From: CAMLJR01 sp964500675
GTDB taxonomy: Bacteria; Pseudomonadota; Gammaproteobacteria; Pseudomonadales; CAMLJR01
Length of the DNA stretch: 64,000 bases
Direction of reading: 5' to 3'
Assembly: GCA_964500675.1 (NCBI GenBank)
Contig: CAZCNY010000002.1
Span: 434,001 to 498,000 of the forward strand
Shown: piece after piece, positions 19,256-25,870 of the stretch
Layout of the letters: each line of letters opens with the position of its first letter
Position numbering within the stretch: position 1 is the first letter of the stretch
Notes under the pieces: generated by a model
What the model was told of the DNA's origin: nothing
Database searches by the model: none
The model's input: only the letters and a program-made list of their open reading frames with translations
Position numbers and translations under genes: made by a program

Positions 19256-19753
19256 ATGGAAAACTTCAATAAGAAGGTCAGCGTGGAAAAAAATGTTAGT
19301 AAGGACAATAAACTTATTATTCTATCTCAGAAAAAACTAGGTAGAACTATAGCAATTTTTGTTTCAGTTTTGATTGCGTTTATTGCAGGTGAAGCATTAG
19401 GCTCAAACTATGCTCTGCTTAAGGAAATGCAGCTACATGAGCAAATTTTAGTGCGGAATCTCTCGATATTTTCTAAATGTAAAAGTAATCAATGCAATCA
19501 AGATTTTCAGGAGTCTCTTGTTCAGGAAAACGATATTGCAATTCAACAGTACACATTGTTAGAAGCAACAAGCAAGAGCATTTTGAATAGAGGTTTCTGG
19601 TACACCATAGGGCCTCTAGCTTTTGCAATCTACAATAATCAAAGTGTTACTCCCAGCGAGCGACTGCGTGGATACTATGAAAAATTAGGCTGTGGGATAA
19701 ATGGAGTGATTTGTCAGAATACAAAAACTGAAGCTGCACCAAGTCATCCCTGA
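19256..19753 (+). CDS. Small membrane-anchored protein, possible immunity partner of the RHS tip
   Basis: 165 residues, no recognised family. A charged N-terminus of about 30 residues precedes one strong membrane helix (IAIFVSVLIAFIAGEALG). A region predicted to be periplasmic follows, with Cys pairs (KCKSNQC, and LGCG with ICQN near the end) and a second weaker hydrophobic stretch (FWYTIGPLAFAIY). It starts 12 bases after the RHS stop and is equally A+T-rich. A GTG about 27 bases in, after AAGAAGG, is an alternative start. Position after an RHS tip is where immunity genes normally lie; that role is inferred from position only. Confidence 0.65.
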   Translation: MENFNKKVSVEKNVSKDNKLIILSQKKLGRTIAIFVSVLIAFIAGEALGSNYALLKEMQLHEQILVRNLSIFSKCKSNQCNQDFQESLVQENDIAIQQYTLLEATSKSILNRGFWYTIGPLAFAIYNNQSVTPSERLRGYYEKLGCGINGVICQNTKTEAAPSHP

Positions 19754-19867
19754 ACTATGGAAAACTAAGGGGGGGCAGTTTCATGCTGTCCCACAGAAAT
19801 TTTAGATCAAACACATCTGCCGCTCACTTTGGGGATCAGTGGGTAGTGGATCACTGCGTAGCAGCAC

Positions 19868-19945
19868 GTAGGGCAATAAATGAAGTGCATTGCGCCATCA
19901 CTTCGGCTTAGTCTGGCGTATTACGCTTTCGCTAATACACCCTAC
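19868..19945. repeat. REP/BIME-like pair of inverted palindromes
   Basis: Two imperfect palindromes lie in opposite orientation: 19868-19896 (begins GTAGGG, ends GCGCC) and 19915-19945 (begins GGCGTATTA, ends TAATACACCCTAC). The outer GTAGGG and CCCTAC ends are complementary, so the pair can fold as one long stem or two short ones. This layout is like bacterial interspersed mosaic elements. Dispersed copies cannot be checked within the window. Confidence 0.65.
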
Positions 19946-19987
19946 GGGCTTCATCCAACAACGAGATAAAATCGAAGGAATCTAGCG

Positions 19988-20090
19988 GTCAGACTCCTTT
20001 GAAATCTTTTAACGCGCCGTCTGCATTAACTCAATATTTTTCCCGAGAAAATCATTCCCAAAAAATCAAAGAGTCAGACTCCTTTGAAAT
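19988..20090. repeat. 18-base exact direct repeat
   Basis: GTCAGACTCCTTTGAAAT occurs at 19988-20005 and again at 20073-20090, 85 bases apart, with unrelated sequence between. Similar GTCAGACTCC strings are often seen near REP-associated (IS200-like) transposase genes, but no transposase is present here. It could be a remnant of such an element. Confidence 0.6.
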
Positions 20091-20194
20091 ATTGCGCTGG
20101 CTTTTCTTATGGGGTGCCAGCAGTTGACGGTCTTGAGTCCTGAATATCGATGGAATCAAGAGGGTTTGCAGGGATGGCGAGGTTGGCAGAAAAC

Positions 20195-20452
20195 TCATCC
20201 AGCCACGTGTCGAACCAGCAGCACGATCCCAATGATAATCACCACGAAATACAAAATCCCCGCAATAAAAAGCTGCAAACCATTCGCGCGGCGAAAATCC
20301 TCCTGGCGCTGTTTGGCGGTGCGCACGCCGAGGTGTGTGGAAAGCACAATACCGATAACTTCCAGAAGGGTGTGTGGTTTTACATCGGAATCGGGGCGCT
20401 CGAAATAGCGCGGCTTCTTTTTTTTCGGTGTTGACTCGGTCGGATCGGACAT
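20195..20452 (-). CDS. Small membrane protein, DUF2970-like
   Basis: 85 residues. A Lys/Pro-rich N-terminus is followed by LLEVIGIVLSTHLGVRTAKQ, then an Arg/Asp-rich stretch, and a C-terminal membrane helix (LFIAGILYFVVIIIGIVLLV). The order of a short helix, a GVR turn and one C-terminal helix resembles DUF2970 proteins; this assignment is from pattern memory. A longer frame on the same strand (20052-20480) is in another phase and looks random. No strong ribosome site is seen. Confidence 0.6.
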   Translation of the reverse strand: MSDPTESTPKKKKPRYFERPDSDVKPHTLLEVIGIVLSTHLGVRTAKQRQEDFRRANGLQLFIAGILYFVVIIIGIVLLVRHVAG

Positions 20453-20587
20453 AATGCGCGGCCTTTGAGCTGTCAGACACTCGTCAGTAGCTATGTCTGT
20501 TGCTTTTAATGTTCAGTTTGAGAGAAAATCGGGCGCTAACGCTTTTCAGAGTATAAGCAAAAATAAATAGGATGTTGAGAGAGCAGA

Positions 20588-21337
20588 ATGAAGTTGGACC
20601 GTTTTTTACTCATCTCCACATTGACTTCGCTGGTTGCCGGTTGCGGCGGCCATGGCGCATATAGTCCATCGAACTCGACAACGAGTAGCGGTTCGAGCAC
20701 GACGTATAACTTTGTCGAGCCGAAGGTTAACTCTCAGCGCAACTACACCAATACGATAGTCGATAATAAAAACAACAATATTCCCGACACGTTCGTTGCA
20801 ACCGTGTCGGCGGTCAACGCCGATGGTTCGTACGTGATTCAACAGCAGGATCAAAGCAGCAGCTCGGTCATCGTAAATGGAATCTCCTATGCGGTTCCCA
20901 CCGAGACCGAAAATTTTAACGATTCGGGGCAGGAAACCTCGTATACGTATACGCCGAGCGGGGGAGTTCTCACCACCTGTTCGGTTTCTCCGCATGGTGC
21001 TGGTCCTAATTATCCGCTTGCGATTGGCGATACGTGGTCGACGAGTTACAACATCACTTGCGGCAGCGATACGCCGATCAACTATATGCAGACGGGATCG
21101 GCCGTCGATGTCGAGACTGTCACGGTGCCGGCCGGTACCTACAACACGCTGAAATTACAGAGCACGCTCACCTGGACGGATGCCAACGGCACCTCGTATA
21201 GCAAAGCGATTACCGATTGGCTCGATATCGACACCAGTGTATTAGTGCAGGAAAAAACCACCACCACCCCCAGTGGAACGAAACCCGTCAACGGGTATGC
21301 GGCGAGCACCGATCTCGTGTTGCAAAGTCTGTTGTAA
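20588..21337 (+). CDS. Lipoprotein of unknown function
   Basis: 249 residues. The signal ends in TSLVAGC (lipobox Cys about residue 19) and is followed by a Gly/Ser/Thr-rich linker. The remainder is a beta-rich domain with Asn/Thr/Tyr-rich strands and two further Cys (about 137 and 158) that could pair. I recognise no family. Late motifs include the AGTYNTLKL type seen in extracytoplasmic beta proteins that measure or bind ligands, but no function can be claimed. It stands alone, with a promoter probably in 20480-20580. Confidence 0.75.
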   Translation: MKLDRFLLISTLTSLVAGCGGHGAYSPSNSTTSSGSSTTYNFVEPKVNSQRNYTNTIVDNKNNNIPDTFVATVSAVNADGSYVIQQQDQSSSSVIVNGISYAVPTETENFNDSGQETSYTYTPSGGVLTTCSVSPHGAGPNYPLAIGDTWSTSYNITCGSDTPINYMQTGSAVDVETVTVPAGTYNTLKLQSTLTWTDANGTSYSKAITDWLDIDTSVLVQEKTTTTPSGTKPVNGYAASTDLVLQSLL

Positions 21338-21653
21338 ATCTTGCGGTCGTTTTAAAAAATCAGTCGCCGCGCCGATCTGGCGTGTAGCGTTTGCTGTGAC
21401 TAAAAAATTAATCATTCCCGATATTTCTCCGACCTTATTCGGTGTCGATCTAATAAAAATATTTCGGCTCGCCAGTACGGTAATTTCGCAAATAAACTCT
21501 TCAAGAATTCGTCAGCGCTAATTCAATAATTGTTCACCGAATGGAAATGTTTCGCGCTTATCGTCGAATAAGCGGCGGATGAATTTTTATGCGTTGTTGG
21601 AGCACTCATCACTTCGTCGTTTCCCCATCAAATTCACCTTGCGGAGAACAGTC
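21338..21653. other. Non-coding interval
   Basis: 316 bases between two plus-strand exported-protein genes. It holds a GGAG ribosome site just before 21654. No terminator with a clear T-run and no RNA gene are seen. Confidence 0.45.
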
Positions 21654-23483
21654 ATGAAGCGCTTCGTTTCCTTGCAAAATATTTTTCGATCGGCCGCGTC
21701 GGGCATCGTCTGTGCCGGCGTTGTGACGACGGCGCAGGCCGCCGATACGGCCACTCCGATCAAACACGTGATCGTCGTCGTCGGCGAAAATCACACGTTC
21801 GATAATGTGTTTGGCGGCTATCGTCCGAACGCGGGTCAATACATCGATAACCTCTTGTCGAAGCGCATCATTCGATTGGATGGTTCGCCCGGTCCGAATT
21901 TTGCCGCGGCGCTTCAGCGCAAAGCGGATCCCGCTGGCGTCTATTCGATCGACCCCGCACGCACCGGCGCGTACGCGAATTTGCAGCAGCCCGACACGAC
22001 GTATGCCGAAGGCCAGCCGCCCGGCGTGCCCGATGCGCGTTTTCCCACCGATCTGGCGAACGGTCCGTTCCAGCTCACGCGTTATGTTCCCGATGATGCG
22101 TTCACGGGCGATCCGGTGCATCGTTTCTTTCAAATGTGGCAGCAGGTCGGACACGGTAGCCACGATTTATTCGTGTGGGTTGCGCAAACCGTTGGCGTCG
22201 GCGTGCATACCAACGGTAATTTCGTCGACAACACGCATCAAGGCGCCGTTGCGATGGGCTTTTACAATATGAGCACAGGCGATTTGCCGCTGCTCGCGCA
22301 AATGGCGCACGAATACGCCATCAGCGACAACTATCACCAGGCCATCATGGGTGGTACGGGCGCGAATTTTCAGGCGATCGTCACGGGCGATGCGGCGTTT
22401 TATAACGACAGCGGCACACCGACGCCACCGCCGGTGGCTGTGACGACCTCGATCAACGGTGTGCCGACCACGGTGAGTCAAATTGAAAATCCAATTCCCG
22501 CTGCGGTAAGCGGTAATCCCAATTGGTATCAGGAAGATGGTTACAGCGGCGGTTCGTATGTGAATTGCGCCGACACCTCGCAACCCGGTGTCAAAGTCAT
22601 ACGCGATTATCTGGACAGCAAACATATTCCCGCCAATTGCGCGGATGGCCACTATTATCTGGTCAACAATTACAACCTCGGTTACACCGCCAACGGCACG
22701 CCGGTCGATCTCAATGCAAAACCGTTTACGCTGCCGCCGCAACCTTCAACACTGCCGACAATTGCCGATGCGTTGAGTAATGCCGGTGTATCGTGGAAGT
22801 GGTATATCGCAGCGCGCGGCGATGGTTCGAATCCCGGCGCGGATTATTGCGGTATCTGCGATCCGCTGACGGCGTACACATCGGTGATGACGGACGCCGC
22901 GAAAAAAGCGAATCTGCAGGATCTCAATAATTTGTACAGCGACATCGCCAGCGATAATCTGCCGGCCGTGGCGTTCGTGCGTCCTCCCGAAGCGATGGCG
23001 GGGCATCCGGCGGATTCGGAAATCGCCGCGTATCAGAATTACGTCACCGATCTCGTCAATAAAGTTCACAACAATCCCGCGCTATGGAATAGCACGGCGA
23101 TTATCATGACGATGGATGAGGGCGGCGGCTATTTCGATTCGGGATACGTGCAGCCCGTCGACTTTTTTGGCGACGGCACGCGCATTCCGTTGATCGTGGT
23201 TTCACCGTATGCGAAGCGCGGTCACGTCGATCACACCTACAACGATCACGTGTCGATTCTGAAATTCATCGAACACAATTGGGGTTTGCCACCGCTGTCG
23301 AATCGCAGCCGCGATAATCTGCCCAATCCGCAACAGGCGTTTGGCAGTTATGCGCCGAACAACGGCCCCGCGATCGGCGATTTGATGTCGTTGTTCGATT
23401 TCTCCCGCCTCCGCGCGAATGCACCCACCATCACGGTGGCGAAACCGGTTCCGGTGGCGCAGCGCGACGGCGATAGAGAGTGA
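21654..23483 (+). CDS. Secreted phosphoesterase, PF04185 (phospholipase C/acid phosphatase family)
   Basis: 609 residues from the ATG at 21654 (GGAG upstream); the frame is open from 21579 but that part carries no signal. The signal peptide ends near TTAQAAD. The catalytic opening is IKHVIVVVGENHTFDNVFGGY (ENxTFDN metal/nucleophile region). Later ligands lie in NYHQAIMGGTGAN, MDEGGGYFDSGY (about 480-492) and VDHTYNDHVSILKFIEHNWG, all typical of PF04185 enzymes. It acts outside the cytoplasm on phosphate esters. A strong terminator follows the stop. Confidence 0.9.
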   Translation: MKRFVSLQNIFRSAASGIVCAGVVTTAQAADTATPIKHVIVVVGENHTFDNVFGGYRPNAGQYIDNLLSKRIIRLDGSPGPNFAAALQRKADPAGVYSIDPARTGAYANLQQPDTTYAEGQPPGVPDARFPTDLANGPFQLTRYVPDDAFTGDPVHRFFQMWQQVGHGSHDLFVWVAQTVGVGVHTNGNFVDNTHQGAVAMGFYNMSTGDLPLLAQMAHEYAISDNYHQAIMGGTGANFQAIVTGDAAFYNDSGTPTPPPVAVTTSINGVPTTVSQIENPIPAAVSGNPNWYQEDGYSGGSYVNCADTSQPGVKVIRDYLDSKHIPANCADGHYYLVNNYNLGYTANGTPVDLNAKPFTLPPQPSTLPTIADALSNAGVSWKWYIAARGDGSNPGADYCGICDPLTAYTSVMTDAAKKANLQDLNNLYSDIASDNLPAVAFVRPPEAMAGHPADSEIAAYQNYVTDLVNKVHNNPALWNSTAIIMTMDEGGGYFDSGYVQPVDFFGDGTRIPLIVVSPYAKRGHVDHTYNDHVSILKFIEHNWGLPPLSNRSRDNLPNPQQAFGSYAPNNGPAIGDLMSLFDFSRLRANAPTITVAKPVPVAQRDGDRE

Positions 23484-23511
23484 TTGTTATTAGTCGCTAA
23501 AAAAACTGCGG

Positions 23512-23543
23512 TCCGCTCGCGTCGCTGCGAGCGGAGTTTTTTT
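23512..23543 (+). terminator. Rho-independent terminator of the phosphoesterase gene
   Basis: A perfect 9-base stem TCCGCTCGC (23512-23520) and GCGAGCGGA (23527-23535) has a 6-base loop and is followed by a run of seven T (23537-23543). Confidence 0.92.
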
Positions 23544-23639
23544 GCGAACCAGTTCCCGTTCTCGCGGCGCGGTGTTGAGCGCGCAAGTAAATTTGTTTTC
23601 TACTGCGCACTTCAATGCACATCGGAATGGGACGCAACG

Positions 23640-24029
23640 ATGCTGGGCTTGGCCGCGCTGTCGGCGGCGCTGTTAGTTGCTGCCGCGCTTATTTTTCTGC
23701 TGCAGAAGTGGCGGCACCGCAAACGTCAAATGGCGCGCAGACATGCGCACCTCAAACCGAAATCTTACGCGGCGGTGGGTATTCGCCCACACGCGCGCGC
23801 CTGCATCGCCGTGCGAACGTATTATAAAAAACGGTTTCTTGCCGAGGAGGCCCCGGCGATCCCTGTGGCCGGCTGCACGGTGAGGCCGTGTCCTTGCCGC
23901 TACATTCATTATGTTGATCGACGCGTTGAGGATCGGCGGTCCACCTTCGGTATCATCGATCGCTGGCATGATACCGCCGGTACCGAGCGTCGCCGCGGCG
24001 ATCGCCGGCATGCGCCGGCATCGGTGTAA
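23640..24029 (+). CDS. Small membrane-anchored protein with CxCRYxH and DRR motifs
   Basis: 129 residues from the ATG at 23640; the longer frame from 23484 runs across the terminator and is not credible upstream. One N-terminal membrane helix (ALSAALLVAAALIFLLQKW) is followed by an Arg/Lys-rich cytoplasmic part. The end contains a Cys-rich motif (GCTVRPCPCRYIHYVDRR) and a second DRR (RRRGDRRH). The Cys/Arg/DRR pattern looks conserved, as in small uncharacterised gammaproteobacterial proteins, but I cannot name the family. It precedes the HD-GYP gene by 230 bases. Confidence 0.6.
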   Translation: MLGLAALSAALLVAAALIFLLQKWRHRKRQMARRHAHLKPKSYAAVGIRPHARACIAVRTYYKKRFLAEEAPAIPVAGCTVRPCPCRYIHYVDRRVEDRRSTFGIIDRWHDTAGTERRRGDRRHAPASV

Positions 24030-24259
24030 CCTGAACCCACGCGGAAATACTCCTGGCTCCACGCCATAATCTCCAATCGATTCCATCCTTGTCGCGCTCG
24101 CGCCTGTTTTGCGGGTTGCGGTCCGCAAGGTGGCGCGCGATCCTCACACAATCACTTAGGCGCGCGCGCAAATAATCGTTGCTCCTGTTGTCCGCACTGG
24201 GCGAACGCTGCGAAACGGCTAGACTGAGAGGATGTCCAAGCGGGAGCTAAATTCGTGTC

Positions 24260-25525
24260 ATGACGCAGAAATGGATCGATATTGCCGACCTCACGCTGGG
24301 TATGTTCATCACCAAGCTCGGCGGTTCCTATATGGACCATCCGTTCTGGCGCAGCCGCTTTCTATTAACCAAGGATGAGGATTTACGCCTGCTGCAAGTC
24401 TCGGGGGTCAATCGCGTTTGCATCGATATCAGTAAAGGTGGCGATGTCGGCGCTCAGCCCAAGGTAATTGCCGCGCCGCCGAATGTCCCGGTGACGGCCA
24501 CCAAGAGCGACAGCGAGATGGGCGCCGCGGTGGGCCCTGCGATTATCGAAGCGCGCGGCGATAACAGCTCGGCGCAGGTACCGGTCAAGCTGGAGTTGCG
24601 CCGCGCCGCGCGCATCTGCGCGCAGTCGAAAGAAGCGGTGACCGCGATGTTTCAGGAGGCGCGCATGGGCAAGGCGGTCGATGCCGAAGCCATGCAGCCG
24701 CTCGTTGCGGAAATCTCCAGTTCGGTCGCGCGCAATCCCGGTGCGCTGATCAGTCTGGCGCGGCTCAAAACCAAGGACGATTACACCTACCTGCATTCGG
24801 TCGCCGTCTGCGCGCTCATGGTCGCGCTTGCGCGCCAGCTCAATCTCAGCGAAGAGGAGGCGCATCAAGCCGGCATGGGCGGACTGGTACACGATGTCGG
24901 CAAAGCGCTGATCGCGGATGCCATTTTGAACAAGCCCGGCAAATTGACCGATGAGGAATTCGTTTCGATTAAGGAGCATCCGGCGCTTGGCCATCGCTTG
25001 TTGTTGGAAGGGCGCGGCGCAACCGGGCAGATGCTCGATGTCTGTTTGCATCATCACGAAAAAATCGACGGTTCGGGTTATCCCGAGAAATTGACCGACG
25101 CACAAATCAGCCGCTTCGCCAAAATGGGTGCGGTGTGTGATGTCTACGATGCGATTACGTCGAACCGCCCTTACAAAAGCGGATGGGACCCTTCCGAATC
25201 GTTGCGCCGCATGGCGGAGTGGAAAGGGCATTTCGATACGTTGATTTTTCAGGCGTTCGTTAAAAGCCTCGGCATTTATCCGATCGGCTCGCTGGTGCGG
25301 CTGGAGTCCGGCCGTCTGGGCGTGGTTGTCGAACAGCACGCGCAATCGCTGCTGGTACCGAAGGTACTGGTGTTTTTCTCGACGAAATCACGCTGTCATA
25401 TCGCGGCTGAAGAATTGGATCTGTCGCGCCCGCAATGTCAGGATAAAATTGTCGGCCGCGAATCGGCCGAGAAATGGGGGCTGGTCAATCTCGAATCGCT
25501 GTGGGCGGGTCGTCAAAAGAGTTGA
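24260..25525 (+). CDS. HD-GYP c-di-GMP phosphodiesterase with DUF3391 domain
   Basis: 421 residues, cytoplasmic. An N-terminal DUF3391 domain (about 1-130, WIDIADLTLGMFITKLGGS) is followed by the HD-GYP domain (about 165-340). Metal ligands are seen in LHSVAVCALM, GGLVHDVGKA (HD pair), HPALGHRLL, HHHEKIDGSGYP and CDVYDAITSNRPY. The GYP signature is intact, so hydrolysis of c-di-GMP is expected. The promoter must lie in the 230-base gap upstream. The SemiSWEET gene follows after 55 bases and may be cotranscribed. Confidence 0.94.
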   Translation: MTQKWIDIADLTLGMFITKLGGSYMDHPFWRSRFLLTKDEDLRLLQVSGVNRVCIDISKGGDVGAQPKVIAAPPNVPVTATKSDSEMGAAVGPAIIEARGDNSSAQVPVKLELRRAARICAQSKEAVTAMFQEARMGKAVDAEAMQPLVAEISSSVARNPGALISLARLKTKDDYTYLHSVAVCALMVALARQLNLSEEEAHQAGMGGLVHDVGKALIADAILNKPGKLTDEEFVSIKEHPALGHRLLLEGRGATGQMLDVCLHHHEKIDGSGYPEKLTDAQISRFAKMGAVCDVYDAITSNRPYKSGWDPSESLRRMAEWKGHFDTLIFQAFVKSLGIYPIGSLVRLESGRLGVVVEQHAQSLLVPKVLVFFSTKSRCHIAAEELDLSRPQCQDKIVGRESAEKWGLVNLESLWAGRQKS

Positions 25526-25580
25526 ATACGGTTTCACGATTTATCGAGTCGCTTTTCTAACATTTGCACTGAGTTTCAGC

Positions 25581-25865
25581 ATGGTTTATTTCATCGGCAC
25601 CGATAGCGTGGGTTATGCCGCCGCGTTTTGCACCACCGCCGCATTCATCCCGCAGGCCTATGTTGCGATCAGGCATCGCGATACCAAATCGCTATCGTTG
25701 GCGATGTATATTATTTTTACGCTCGGCCTGATTCTGTGGCTGATTTACGGGCTGATAAAAAATGATTGGGCGCTCATCGTATCTAATGCCGTGACGGTGA
25801 CACTCGCTGCGCTGATTTTGATGACCAAACTGCGCTACGATGTGTTTGATGAACGCGGCAAGTAG
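25581..25865 (+). CDS. SemiSWEET (PQ-loop/MtN3) small transporter
   Basis: 94 residues from the ATG at 25581; the frame is open further upstream, but that part overlaps the HD-GYP gene and is not membrane-like. It has three membrane helices. The first holds the PQ motif (AAFCTTAAFIPQAYVAI), then SLSLAMYIIFTLGLILWLIYG, then IVSNAVTVTLAALILM. This is the half-unit of SWEET sugar transporters, which dimerise and carry small sugars. It ends five bases before the convergent glycogen phosphorylase gene. Confidence 0.88.
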   Translation: MVYFIGTDSVGYAAAFCTTAAFIPQAYVAIRHRDTKSLSLAMYIIFTLGLILWLIYGLIKNDWALIVSNAVTVTLAALILMTKLRYDVFDERGK

Positions 25866-25870
25866 CGCGA

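Larger units (their letters stand above)
19754..20194. other. Non-coding interval rich in repeats
   Basis: 441 bases with no supported gene. It holds a palindrome pair (19868-19945) and an exact 18-base direct repeat (19988-20005 and 20073-20090), described separately. It marks the right border of the A+T-rich RHS region. Confidence 0.6.

Noticed and set aside
20052..20480. 142-codon minus-strand frame
   Set aside because: It overlaps the DUF2970-like gene in another phase, has no membrane or domain pattern, and includes the direct-repeat region.
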